Shown here piece after piece: positions 27,299 through 35,954 of a stretch of 64,000 nt of DNA. Position 1 is the first letter of the stretch. Each line of letters begins with the position of its first letter. The notes under the pieces are model-generated. The model was not told the DNA's origin and made no database searches. It saw only the letters and a list, made by a program, of their open reading frames with translations. The translations under genes were made by a program, and so were the position numbers. The stretch comes from Planctomycetia bacterium (lineage in GTDB: Bacteria > Planctomycetota > Planctomycetia > Pirellulales > Thermoguttaceae): positions 39,593 to 103,592 of the forward strand of contig JAUNMR010000011.1 in NCBI GenBank assembly GCA_030537455.1, read 5' to 3'.

Positions 27299-28636
27299 CT
27301 AATTCAGAGCGCGCGCGATCTGACGCACCGCTTGGCGCAAGCGTTCCTCGTTTTCGACCACAGCCAGACGCAGATAACCTTCGCCGAGCGGACCGAAGGC
27401 GGAGCCGGGACTCACGACGACATTCGCGTCGCGCAGAAGGCGCATGGCAAAGTCGAAGGTATTGCTATCGCGAAGATAGCGCTCTGGAATCTTCTGCCAA
27501 ACGAACATCGAGGCTTTCGGTCGCACGACTTCCCATCCGATGCGTTCCAGCGCGTCACAAAGGACGTTACGGCGGCTTTCGTAGATCTTAGCCTGAGCGG
27601 TAACATAGGCGTCGAGTTCGCGCAGAGCGACGATACCGGCAATCTGAAGCGGAACAAAACTGCCGTAATCGTAGTAAGTCTTAATCGTAGCGAGCGCGCG
27701 AACGATTTCAGAATTGCCGCAACAGAAACCGATACGCCATCCGGCCATACTATAGCTCTTAGAGGTCGTGGTCATTTCCACGCCGACGTCTATGGCGCCG
27801 GGAACCGACAAAAAGCTAGGGGTCTGATAGCCGTCGAAGACGATATCGGCGTAAGCCAAGTCGCTCAAGACCATAAAGCCGTACTTTTTGGCCAGACGCA
27901 CGAGGTCGACGTAGAAGTCGCGTCCTACGACGGTGGCGGTCGGGTTGTGTGGGAAATTCACGAGCATTAATTTAGGACGTGGCAGAAAGCGTTCGCAGGC
28001 GTATGCGACTTCACTGAGCAGTCGGTCGGGATCGCGCACGTCGAGCGCGAGGGTTTCTCCGCCGGCTAGCATAACGGCGTAGAGGTGAGCAGGGAAATAG
28101 GGGGACGGAACAATCGCCAAGTCGCCTGGACCACACAGCGCGAGAATCGTATGACTGAGCGCGTCTTTGGAGCCGAGGGTCGCCATGACTTCCGTCTCGG
28201 GGTTCAGGCGCACGCCGTAATATTTCAGATAGCGCGCCGCCACTTCACGACGAAGGTTGATAATACCGCGCGCCTGACCGTAACCGTGGACTCTCGGGTT
28301 TTGAATCGCTTCGCCGAGTTTATCGATCACCGACTGGTCGGGCGGATCGGTCGGACTCCCCATACCGAGGTCGACCACGTCGGCGCCGGCGCGACGTTTC
28401 GCGTATTTTAACGCGTTGAGTTCCGCGAAAAGATAGGGTGGAAGCTTCTTAATGCGATCGGCTACGTTGATTTCGAAGGGGCGTGCGTCGTCGGGCGCGT
28501 CGTCGGTGGTGGACTCCAAGGCGCCGGCGCGTGCGGCGTTTGCTTCTGACGCCACGTCAAATGGCTCCACGCGCCAGCGCGACTCTTTGCTCTCTTCCTC
28601 TGAATTCTGAGTTCGACTCTGCTCGAACTGACTCAT
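27299..28636 (-). CDS. Class I/II PLP-dependent aminotransferase, AlaC/LL-DAP aminotransferase type
   Basis: This 445-aa protein has a polar N-terminal extension (about 50 residues) before the aminotransferase fold starting [18 protein letters not shown] contacts are visible: the lysine in [16 protein letters not shown], the NFPHNPTA loop and [13 protein letters not shown]. This is the pattern of alanine/glutamate-pyruvate aminotransferases such as AlaC and of LL-diaminopimelate aminotransferases. The ATG at 28636 has GAGAAGG; a longer frame reaching 28789 would overlap the Rrf2 gene. The gene follows the Rrf2 regulator by 76 bp on the same strand. Confidence 0.88.
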   Translation of the reverse strand: MSQFEQSRTQNSEEESKESRWRVEPFDVASEANAARAGALESTTDDAPDDARPFEINVADRIKKLPPYLFAELNALKYAKRRAGADVVDLGMGSPTDPPDQSVIDKLGEAIQNPRVHGYGQARGIINLRREVAARYLKYYGVRLNPETEVMATLGSKDALSHTILALCGPGDLAIVPSPYFPAHLYAVMLAGGETLALDVRDPDRLLSEVAYACERFLPRPKLMLVNFPHNPTATVVGRDFYVDLVRLAKKYGFMVLSDLAYADIVFDGYQTPSFLSVPGAIDVGVEMTTTSKSYSMAGWRIGFCCGNSEIVRALATIKTYYDYGSFVPLQIAGIVALRELDAYVTAQAKIYESRRNVLCDALERIGWEVVRPKASMFVWQKIPERYLRDSNTFDFAMRLLRDANVVVSPGSAFGPLGEGYLRLAVVENEERLRQAVRQIARALN

Positions 28637-28712
28637 AATAACCTTCTCTTTCGTAGGAACGCCGTCGGGTGTTAAAACAATGTGAAAATAACGGTAAAAG
28701 ACCGTCGCGAGC

Positions 28713-29183
28713 TCAGCAGATATGGCGTCGACCGCCTTGCGTGTGGTCAATGGGACGAATCTGTAGCACGCGACGTTTATTCTGTTCAAGAACGTCTTGC
28801 AACGTTAGACTGTCGAGGTAGTCTGTCATGACCTTGAGCAGACCTTCCCAAACGCAAATGGAACGACATTGCTCATACATTTCGCATTCATTTGGGTCGT
28901 TCTTCAGGCAGGAGGTGGGCGCGAGCGAGCCTTCGGTCAGACGCAGAAGTTCGCCAACTGTGTACTCGCTCGGATCGCGTGCGAGCCGATAACCTCCGGA
29001 CATTCCACGTACCGTAAGCAGGAAATTAGACTTCGAGAGCAAGGGGATGATCTGTTCCAGGTACTTCTTCGAAATCTGCTGTCGTTCCGCTATATCGGTG
29101 AGGGATACGTAGCCTTCGCCCTGATGTTCCGCCAAATCCAAGAGCATTCTCAGAGCGTATCGACCGCGTGTCGATATCTTCAT
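28713..29183 (-). CDS. Rrf2 family transcriptional regulator with a cysteine cluster
   Basis: This 156-aa regulator starts [20 protein letters not shown], the standard Rrf2 winged-helix N-terminus, with the recognition helix around [13 protein letters not shown]. The effector region has four cysteines ([22 protein letters not shown]). Three of them fall in the spacing that binds an Fe-S cluster in IscR- and NsrR-like members; CymR itself lacks them. It is divergent from cysK, with promoters for both in the 425-bp gap, so control of cysteine synthesis or Fe-S status is likely. It could be an IscR-type or CymR-type sensor. Confidence 0.9.
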   Translation of the reverse strand: MKISTRGRYALRMLLDLAEHQGEGYVSLTDIAERQQISKKYLEQIIPLLSKSNFLLTVRGMSGGYRLARDPSEYTVGELLRLTEGSLAPTSCLKNDPNECEMYEQCRSICVWEGLLKVMTDYLDSLTLQDVLEQNKRRVLQIRPIDHTQGGRRHIC

Positions 29184-29274
29184 CGCATAGGTCCTTTTCT
29201 GGCTTTTGTGCGGTATCTTGATCGCGTAGCGCGTCGTTACGCAAAGCCGTGTGATAATCTTCTACCGGCGTTTT

Positions 29275-29302
29275 ATTCTATATCGCGCGGTCAAAATGTC
29301 AA
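29275..29302 (-). promoter_or_regulatory. Sigma70-type promoter for the Rrf2 gene
   Basis: On the minus strand TTGACA, a 16-nt spacer and TAGAAT lie about 90 bp upstream of the ATG at 29183. Confidence 0.55.
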
Positions 29303-29516
29303 CTTCTCACATAAAAAAGAGCGACCCGTGATTTAGCTCTGCCGTCAATTCACGTTACGAGAAACCAAGAGCGCGACGGAAAAAAACGACTCAAGGCTTC
29401 GCAGACCTAGCGCTTTGGACTGTGACCTGCGACATTGCCAACGAAGGAAAAACGCAGGCGACGCCTCAGAGCGACGAGACTTTCAAAGTAAAATCAAAAT
29501 AAATTCCACTTATCTC
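29303..29516. other. Remainder of the Rrf2/cysK divergent intergenic region
   Basis: No gene or RNA is recognised here. An Rrf2 operator would be expected near one of the two promoters, but I cannot identify a specific palindrome. Confidence 0.3.
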
Positions 29517-29544
29517 TTGACGGAAATGTGACGATTGCTAAAAT
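29517..29544 (+). promoter_or_regulatory. Sigma70-type promoter for cysK
   Basis: TTGACG, a 16-nt spacer and TAAAAT are followed by a leader of about 55 nt and a strong AAAGGAGA ribosome-binding site before the ATG at 29609. Confidence 0.65.
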
Positions 29545-29608
29545 ACCTACAAATTCAGTAAGACTTTATAACCTAACATTGGAATCAATCTGTCAAAGGA
29601 GATAAAAA

Positions 29609-30535
29609 ATGGCAGCGCGTATTTATCAAAACATCTTGGAAACAATTGGCGAAACCCCTGTAGTTAAGATCAATCGTATTAATTCTGGTCAGGCAGAGGT
29701 TCTAGTCAAAGTTGAGTTTTTTAATCCGGGCGGTAGCGTTAAAGACCGTATTGCCGTGGCAATGCTCGATGCGGCGGAGGCGTCTGGTGAACTTAAACCA
29801 GGCTCGACGATTATCGAACCGACCAGTGGCAACACCGGTATTGGTCTGGCATTGGTCGGCGCCGCGCGCGGGTATAAAGTCATTTTGACGATGCCCGAAA
29901 CGATGAGTATCGAACGTCGTAAACTCGCCGCCGCCTATGGCGCGCAGATCGAACTGACGCCCGGCTCCGATGGAATGAAGGGCGCTATTCGTCGTGCGGA
30001 AGAACTTCATGCAAACACCCCGGGCTCCTGGATCCCAATGCAGTTCGAAAACCCCGCGAATCCCAAGCGTCACTTCGAAACCACCGGCGTTGAAATTTGG
30101 GATCAGCTCGACGGCAAGGTCGACGTCTTTATCGCTGGCGTTGGCACCGGCGGCACCGTTACTGGCGTCGGCAAGTACCTCAAATCGAAGAACCCCAATG
30201 TGCATATTGTCGCGGTGGAACCCGACACAAGCGCAGTTCTCTCGGGCAAGCCGTCCGGACCGCACAAGATCCAAGGTATTGGCGCTGGCTTTGTCCCCAA
30301 GACGTACGACCCCGCCGCGATCGACGAGATCATTCCGGTCTCTAGCGACAACGCCGGCGCTACCGCACGACAGGCCGCGAAAGAAGAAGGATTACTCATT
30401 GGTATTTCCAGCGGCGCGGCGCTCTATGTGGCGTTGGAACTGAGCAAACGTCCGGAATATGCCGGCAAACGTATTCTCGCGCTACTGCCCGACAACGGAG
30501 AGCGTTACCTCTCTACCTGGCTCTTTGACGATTGA
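29609..30535 (+). CDS. cysK: Cysteine synthase A (O-acetylserine sulfhydrylase)
   Basis: CysK makes cysteine from O-acetylserine and sulfide with PLP. The 308-aa protein is of normal length. FNPGGSVKDRIA carries the PLP lysine at about residue 43, EPTSGNTGIGLA binds substrate, and GVGTGGTVTGVGKYLK binds the PLP phosphate. The start codon follows AAAGGAGA. It is divergent from the Rrf2 regulator and is closed by a strong stem-loop. With metY (47405-48673) it gives two sulfide-fixing enzymes in this window. Confidence 0.97.
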   Translation: MAARIYQNILETIGETPVVKINRINSGQAEVLVKVEFFNPGGSVKDRIAVAMLDAAEASGELKPGSTIIEPTSGNTGIGLALVGAARGYKVILTMPETMSIERRKLAAAYGAQIELTPGSDGMKGAIRRAEELHANTPGSWIPMQFENPANPKRHFETTGVEIWDQLDGKVDVFIAGVGTGGTVTGVGKYLKSKNPNVHIVAVEPDTSAVLSGKPSGPHKIQGIGAGFVPKTYDPAAIDEIIPVSSDNAGATARQAAKEEGLLIGISSGAALYVALELSKRPEYAGKRILALLPDNGERYLSTWLFDD

Positions 30536-30580
30536 GCCCTAATGAACTAACGCGAAATTAACTCGTCTCTTCTGCTCTTG

Positions 30581-30638
30581 CTCGCCTAACGTTTATTCGA
30601 ACAGCACATACTGCGACTACAAACGTTAGGCGAGATTT
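30581..30638 (+). terminator. Stem-loop after cysK
   Basis: Perfect 14-bp arms (CTCGCCTAACGTTT and its complement) with a 26-nt loop are followed by ATTTT, 45 bp after the cysK stop. The long loop leaves room for a regulatory role in the nadA leader. Confidence 0.6.
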
Positions 30639-30725
30639 TACAACGCCCTTTGTGCCGTCGTGATACTTTTATCCCAAGTATCCCACAGCGCGACGTCTGT
30701 TTTATTTTCGCTAGGAACTCTTGAA

Positions 30726-31829
30726 ATGACGTCACTTCAGAGCTACGAAAACCTTGAACGCGAAGAACTTCTGGAACGTATCGCGTCGGTGCGTCGTCAA
30801 GCCGGTGAACGACTTGCCATTTTTGCGCATTATTACGTGGAGGACGAGATCGTAGAACTGGCGGATTTCGTCGGCGATAGCCTTGCTTTAGCACAGCGCG
30901 CGGCTAATTCACCTGCGGAAGCCTTGCTCTTCTGTGGCGTGCATTTCATGCTTGAAACCGCTGATATCCTTGCCAATCGTCCGGAGAAAATCGCGGCGCG
31001 AGCAGGCAAGCGCATGGACGTCATGGCGGCGGAGGCGACCGCTGGTTGCCCCATGGCCGATATGATAACCGACGCTCAGGCGTTGCAGTGGAAAAGTCAA
31101 CTGGAGCGTATCGTTGACTTTAGTGAGTTTACGCCGATAACCTACGTCAACTCCTCCGCGGCGATTAAGGCCTTTTGCGGTCGTCACGGCGGCGCGGTGT
31201 GTACCTCGTCCAATGCGGAAAAGGTCGTGTGCGAAGCGTTGAGTAAACGTGGAAAAATCCTCTTCATGCCCGACTCGCGCCTGGGACGCACTACCGCGCT
31301 ACAAGTTGGCGTGCCAAATGACGAAATCGCCATTTGGGATCCGCGTGTTAAGACCGATTTGGGCGGACTGACCGAGGAACAAGTCGCACGAGCTAAGGTC
31401 ATTGCCTGGGACGGATTCTGCCCGGTGCACCAGCGATTTTCGATTGATTTCATTAAAAACCTAAGGAAGGAAACTCCCCAGGCGCAGGTCTGGGTGCACC
31501 CGGAATCGCAACGCGTTATCGTCGAGAATAGCGACGGCTTCGGATCGACCTCCAAACTCATTAGCGTCGTTGACGCCGCGCCAGAAGGCTCAACGATCGC
31601 TGTGGGAACGGAATGGAAACTCGTGCGACGTCTGCAGAAACGCAACCCGAACAAGACGATCCTCTGGCCCGGTTCGGAACCGGTCGTCTGTGTCAATATG
31701 GCGAAAACAACGCTTTGGAAAGTCGCCTGGGCGTTAGAGAACTGGCGCGACGGTTCGCCCGTGAATATTGTGCGAACCGAACCCGAGGTCGCGGAAGAGG
31801 CGTACCTAGCGCTCAAATCCTTGCTCTAA
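30726..31829 (+). CDS. nadA: Quinolinate synthase
   Basis: NadA condenses iminoaspartate with dihydroxyacetone phosphate to quinolinate in de novo NAD synthesis, using a [4Fe-4S] cluster. The 367-aa protein has the expected landmarks: FAHYYVEDEI at the N-terminus, FCGVHFMLETA, GCPMADM, CTSSNAEK, FMPDSRLGR, WVHPE and WPGSEPVCVNM-like sequence near the end, supplying the conserved cysteines. The ATG at 30726 has AGGAA upstream; an ATG at 30660 lacks a site. No nadB or nadC lies nearby. Confidence 0.96.
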   Translation: MTSLQSYENLEREELLERIASVRRQAGERLAIFAHYYVEDEIVELADFVGDSLALAQRAANSPAEALLFCGVHFMLETADILANRPEKIAARAGKRMDVMAAEATAGCPMADMITDAQALQWKSQLERIVDFSEFTPITYVNSSAAIKAFCGRHGGAVCTSSNAEKVVCEALSKRGKILFMPDSRLGRTTALQVGVPNDEIAIWDPRVKTDLGGLTEEQVARAKVIAWDGFCPVHQRFSIDFIKNLRKETPQAQVWVHPESQRVIVENSDGFGSTSKLISVVDAAPEGSTIAVGTEWKLVRRLQKRNPNKTILWPGSEPVVCVNMAKTTLWKVAWALENWRDGSPVNIVRTEPEVAEEAYLALKSLL

Positions 31830-32280
31830 TATAATTCGCCCAAACGCGCCAGCGACCTTATCCGTCCTATGCATTTCCCCTTTGGCGGTAATCGCGCCGC
31901 CGAAGATTGCTTAACTAGTTATTTAAGAAAGAGATAACGCAAGTTTAGGCGTCTTTACGTCAACGTTTTAGCATAGTTTTCCTTTCTCTGCCCTACCCTT
32001 ATACAGCGAAAGGCGACGACCCAAGGGCGTCGTGAGAGTTTGACAAAGTCTCGTTGAATTCAAACGATACAACGATGTGGGACGTTTGCCTTTGGGTCGT
32101 CGTTTCGCTTTCTAAAAGGGTCTGCTTACAGAGGCGAGTTTCTGGAAATGACACGCGCGTAAGAATTGAACTCTACTGACGCGTAAAACGCCTCAATGTC
32201 TATTGTAGCTGAGTAATTCCTCGCTATTTCGAAAAGAATCGCGTTCAAACGATCGTTCGACCGTACGTTATGAGCAGCCG
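31830..32280. other. Gene-free stretch between nadA and the GH16 gene
   Basis: No gene is seen. The main feature is the long inverted repeat at 31996-32120, listed separately. The flanks are AT-leaning and carry no open frame with a ribosome-binding site. Confidence 0.4.
31996..32120. ncRNA. Candidate structured RNA or attenuator formed by a long inverted repeat
   Basis: An arm at 32005-32027 (AGCGAAAGGCGACGACCCAA) pairs almost completely with 32089-32109 (TTGGGTCGTCGTTTCGCT). An outer CCCTT/AAGGG pair lies at 31996-32000 and 32116-32120. The enclosed ~60 nt can form smaller hairpins (GAGA/TCTC). The fold is longer than a simple terminator and lacks a clear T-run. It lies between convergent genes. 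It could be a bidirectional 3'-end structure or a small RNA; no known family is recognised. Confidence 0.4.
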
Positions 32281-33204
32281 TCATAACTGGTTAGTTTTCT
32301 TTGTCTCTTTGACGTCTTCAGTCCATGTTTCGGGCGCGTCTTTGAGTCTCCAGACGCGGACGTAATCAATCGAGAACGTGTCGGGCAGATCTTCCGGCTC
32401 GGGCTCGCCGAACCAGTCCGCCATGATTTCACAATCGAAAACGACGTGGAGCGGACGATTAAAGAAATCGTTTGAGCGCGTGTAAACTTTGCGCCCGTCG
32501 ATAAACCAGTTCAACTCCTCAGGGGTCCATTCCAACGCGTAGACGTGATAATCCGCCCAAAAGTCGAAGTCGACCTTCTCTTTAAAGCTGTAATTCGGCA
32601 ACTTCCACTTCTTTTTATTCACGATCGATTCGAGATAAGGCGTGGCGTAGCGATGAACCGTCGCGTAATACAGACGGTCGTGTCGTGCGTCGCGAGGTTT
32701 ACCGCAAAACTCGAGGATATCGATCTCTTCGGAATACTCGCCCTCGACGTACTTAATATCGGGTCGCGTGGAAAACGGATCGTAGAGCCAGAACGCATTG
32801 CAAACGCACGCGCGCATCGACTTACAACGCGCTTCAAAATAACCATAAGCCTGCTTCGACTTACTTTTGACGATCGACTTCCAGTACTTATCATAACCGC
32901 GAACCTTCATTTCGACGTCGACCTCTTCGGGCTGCATCATAGAGGCGGTCAGTTTCAGGGCGCCGTCTTCGACCGCGACGTTACGTCTTGAGAAGAGCGC
33001 GGGCTTGCGTCCACGCCATGAAGGATTGAAATCGAACCACTTGGCGTCGTCAAGGGCGTCGCCGTCGAATTCGTCGCTCAATTCCGGGACGAAGACGTAC
33101 TTATCGCCCAGAGGACAATCGTATGTCTGCGCTAGCGCTGTTCCGTAAGACGCCAGGAGTAAAATCAAAACGCAAGATAAGCGCTTGAAGGCGTGTAACG
33201 ACAT
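32281..33204 (-). CDS. Secreted glycoside hydrolase family 16 enzyme
   Basis: This 307-aa protein has a signal peptide (residues 1-26, ending ALAQ). GH16 enzymes retain configuration and cut beta-1,3/1,4 glucans or marine galactans. The catalytic E-x-D-x-x-E motif is EIDILE (about 160-165). Supporting landmarks are DEFDGDALDDAKW near the N-terminus, FEARCKSM, ALEWTPEELNWFIDGR and a C-terminal IDYVRVWR strand. The W-rich arrangement resembles the agarase/carrageenase/laminarinase branch, but I cannot fix the substrate. The ATG at 33204 has GAGGAA; the longer reading to 33246 lacks a site. It follows pyrK by 72 bp. Confidence 0.9.
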   Translation of the reverse strand: MSLHAFKRLSCVLILLLASYGTALAQTYDCPLGDKYVFVPELSDEFDGDALDDAKWFDFNPSWRGRKPALFSRRNVAVEDGALKLTASMMQPEEVDVEMKVRGYDKYWKSIVKSKSKQAYGYFEARCKSMRACVCNAFWLYDPFSTRPDIKYVEGEYSEEIDILEFCGKPRDARHDRLYYATVHRYATPYLESIVNKKKWKLPNYSFKEKVDFDFWADYHVYALEWTPEELNWFIDGRKVYTRSNDFFNRPLHVVFDCEIMADWFGEPEPEDLPDTFSIDYVRVWRLKDAPETWTEDVKETKKTNQL

Positions 33205-33276
33205 ATCATTCCTCACTTGATCTTCGCTCTCTTTTCGACCACACACGCGAGTCGGAGTTGGTTCAATGAATAAGGA

Positions 33277-34125
33277 CTAGTCCCACTTCAGGCGCGCGGC
33301 GTCGAAGATCGGACCGTCCACACAAGTGCGTCGATAATCCCATTCGCCCTGGTCGTTTAACCAAGGAACGACGCAGGAGAAACACAGTCCCAAACCGCAC
33401 GCCATGGGAGATTCCAAAGACGTCCAGCAGTTGACGCCGTGGGCAAGAGTCCACTTGGCGACCGCGCGCATCATCGGATGGGGACCACAGGCAAGGATTT
33501 GCGCGAAGTCCTTGGCGTTCTCTTCCGGAAAAATTTCAGGAAGAAGGTCGGTAACCAGCCCGCGACGACCGAGAGAGCCGTCTTCGGTGACAAGTAGAAC
33601 GCTTATGCCAAGCGCTTTAAAATCTTCGACACAAGCGAGCCTAGAAGCGTCGCGCGCGCCGTAAACAAAGACTATTTCAGGACGCGATGACGACTCGCGC
33701 GACATAAGTTCTTTAATGAGAGTATAAAATGGCGCGCAACCGATACCGCCGGCAACCAGCGCCAAACGCGTCGCGTTACGTTCCGCTAGCGCACGATCCC
33801 AGGCGACGCCCAATGGTCCCCATAGTTCCAGGCGCTCGCCAACGCCAACCTGTTGCAGACGCGCAGTGCCTTTGCCCACCACTGCATAGAGAACCTTAAC
33901 GCGACCGCACTGGGGGTCGGCGTCAAAGACGGCAAAGGGACGCCCCAAGAGCGGATCGACACATTGTGGCAGTCGTAGCATGACAAACTGACCAGGACGC
34001 ACACGACGTGCAAACTCCGGCGCTTCCAGGGTTAGAAGTTGAACGCCACTAGCCGCAGGAGAATTCGCCAAGACAACGCCCTGACCGAACCACTGTTCCT
34101 TTTCATGTCCTTGACACAACTGCAT
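33277..34125 (-). CDS. pyrK: Dihydroorotate dehydrogenase electron transfer subunit
   Basis: PyrK passes electrons from class 1B dihydroorotate dehydrogenase to NAD through FAD and a [2Fe-2S] cluster. The 282-aa protein has a ferredoxin-reductase FAD domain (RPGQFVMLRLP, LLGRPFAVFD), a nucleotide domain (VAGGIGCAPFYTLI) and C-terminal cluster cysteines in ESPMACGLGLCFSC with a later RTCVDGP. The ending VDGPIFDAARLKW is typical of PyrK. The partner pyrD is not in the window, where it is commonly adjacent. The start has TAGGAG. Confidence 0.93.
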   Translation of the reverse strand: MQLCQGHEKEQWFGQGVVLANSPAASGVQLLTLEAPEFARRVRPGQFVMLRLPQCVDPLLGRPFAVFDADPQCGRVKVLYAVVGKGTARLQQVGVGERLELWGPLGVAWDRALAERNATRLALVAGGIGCAPFYTLIKELMSRESSSRPEIVFVYGARDASRLACVEDFKALGISVLLVTEDGSLGRRGLVTDLLPEIFPEENAKDFAQILACGPHPMMRAVAKWTLAHGVNCWTSLESPMACGLGLCFSCVVPWLNDQGEWDYRRTCVDGPIFDAARLKWD

Positions 34126-34208
34126 TTACTGCGCTCCTATTCTGTTGATTCATCATTTGACGGTCGAACGCAACGCATGGACGCTTTGCGTTCATAAACG
34201 CGCTAAGT

Positions 34209-35684
34209 CTATCGACCTCGTCCTTTACGTTGATTACGCGACCGAGACGAACCGCGACGTTCGGAAGCGTCGTAATTAAACCGCGACGTGCGCTCCTCTT
34301 CGTTACGATTAAATTTACGCGGTCCAATCGTGCGTTCTTGATCGTCGAAATCGCGACGCATACGCGCACGGCGGTCGCGATCGCGCTCACGAAATTCTTC
34401 GCGGAATTCCGCGCGAGGTTCGCGACCTTTGCGCGCGCTATAATCGCGGTCGTCACGCGCGTTAGCGCGACGGGTGCGCGAGGATGGGGCGTTGTGTTCC
34501 ATGCGCTGATCGTAATCGTCTTGGTCGTTGCGAGGTCGATCGTTACGCGCCGCCCCTGCCCCGACAGGGTTAAGATAACTATTGCGAAGTTGCGCGCGCG
34601 TGACGTCGCTAAAGTCGACGTCGACGCGTTTAGAGGCGCCCGAGCCTTTGGCTTTATTGAGTCTTGCGGCGACTTTTTCCTCTTCGCGACGCAGAAGCGT
34701 TCCCATTTCCACGGGCGCAATGGGCGAGTCCGCGGGGTCGTCTTCCTTTTTGCCGGGTCGGAAGTCCGCAAGGCGATAGAGACTCTGAACTTCATAGGCG
34801 CTCAATTCGCGATATTCACCCGGCGCCATTTTGCCAAGTTTAATCGGACCGACTTGAATGCGACGCAAATTCATGACCTTATGACCAACGGTCGCGAGCA
34901 TACGTCGAATTTCACGGTTCTTACCCTCGGTCAGTGTGATTTCCAGGGTTGAACTGAGCTTATGTTGCGTGCGAATCGTGACGTCATCGGCTTGCACGAT
35001 ACCTTCGGCGATGTGTACCCCGCGTTTGAGCGCGTTCACCAGTTCATGATCGACCAGCCCGGCGACTTGAACACGGTATTTTTTAGGCGCTTCAAAGCGC
35101 GGGTGCGTCAGTCGTTCCGCCAAGGCGCCGTCATTTGTGAGAATGAGTAGCCCTTCGCTATTTTGGTCCAATCTTCCGACGGGAAACACTCGACCGTATC
35201 GTGGAGGAATGAAATCGAGCGCCATGCGTCGTCCGCTGGGGTCGCGATTGGTACACAGTGTATTTTTCGGTTTATTGAACGCGAGATACACCGGGCGGGA
35301 CTGGCGCATAAGCTGTCCGTCGACGTGAATCTTCTGCACCGCGGGATTCACGCGCACGCCCAGTTCCGTAACAACTTGTCCGTCGATTTCAACTCGACCG
35401 GAAGTAATATACTCTTCACAGCTACGACGACTACCGTAACCGGCGGCGGCGAGAACCTGCTGCAAGCGCCATCCGCGAAATTCTCCGTCGTCTGCATTGA
35501 AAGCGTCCGACGATTTCTTGACCTCGCCACGGGAAAAAACAGAATGAGCCGCCGCGCGACGATCTTGCATACTCATGTGATCACGACGTCGAGAATGCGC
35601 TCTAAACTGTTGAAGAGAATTCCCCACGCGACCGTGACGACCAGACTGACGCTGACGACCGCGCCCTTGTTTACCTTTTGCCAT
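34209..35684 (-). CDS. RsuA/RluB-family pseudouridine synthase with long charged C-terminal tail
   Basis: This 491-aa enzyme isomerises specific uridines in rRNA. A basic, disordered N-terminus (about 65 residues) leads to an S4 RNA-binding domain (about 70-130: LQQVLAAAGYGSRRSCEEYI). The catalytic domain (about 140-310) has the GRLDQNSEGLLI motif carrying the catalytic aspartate, and EGKNREIRRM. This pattern fits RluB, which modifies 23S rRNA. The last ~150 residues are low complexity and rich in Arg, Asp and Glu (RDDRDY, REEFRERDRDRRARMRRD). Such tails bind RNA or ribosomes in other proteins; here that is inference. Confidence 0.92.
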   Translation of the reverse strand: MAKGKQGRGRQRQSGRHGRVGNSLQQFRAHSRRRDHMSMQDRRAAAHSVFSRGEVKKSSDAFNADDGEFRGWRLQQVLAAAGYGSRRSCEEYITSGRVEIDGQVVTELGVRVNPAVQKIHVDGQLMRQSRPVYLAFNKPKNTLCTNRDPSGRRMALDFIPPRYGRVFPVGRLDQNSEGLLILTNDGALAERLTHPRFEAPKKYRVQVAGLVDHELVNALKRGVHIAEGIVQADDVTIRTQHKLSSTLEITLTEGKNREIRRMLATVGHKVMNLRRIQVGPIKLGKMAPGEYRELSAYEVQSLYRLADFRPGKKEDDPADSPIAPVEMGTLLRREEEKVAARLNKAKGSGASKRVDVDFSDVTRAQLRNSYLNPVGAGAARNDRPRNDQDDYDQRMEHNAPSSRTRRANARDDRDYSARKGREPRAEFREEFRERDRDRRARMRRDFDDQERTIGPRKFNRNEEERTSRFNYDASERRGSSRSRNQRKGRGR

Positions 35685-35835
35685 ACGAACCTAACCTATC
35701 ATACGCGCGTTAAAGAGCGCGTCCCGGGCGCGCGCGTCTCACGACGCTCGACGCCACATACCACTTGAAAACCGCTAAAACTTACAAATTGTGTCGCGCG
35801 CCAAAACGCGAAGACTCTTATCTGATTATATCAAT

Positions 35836-35872
35836 AAAAAAAAAGCCGCCAAGGATTGCGAGTCCTGACGGC
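35836..35872 (-). terminator. Rho-independent terminator of the operon ending at 35955
   Basis: On the minus strand a GCCGTCAGGA/TCCTTGGCGGC stem with a 7-nt loop is followed by nine T residues, about 80 bp after the stop codon. Confidence 0.85.
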
Positions 35873-35954
35873 GAGACGTCCTGGTGTAATTGTAAAAACA
35901 CGTGTTTTACGCGCAGTCGCGTATCGTGGCGCCTGTGCGGAGATAGCTATAGGG

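Noticed and set aside
28637..28789. Longer N-terminus for the aminotransferase
   Set aside because: It would overlap the Rrf2 gene, while the ATG at 28636 has a good ribosome-binding site.
35893..35911. Near-perfect GTAAAACACGTGTTTTTAC palindrome
   Set aside because: It lies in a short 3' region next to a clear terminator, and no operator role can be argued from one copy.
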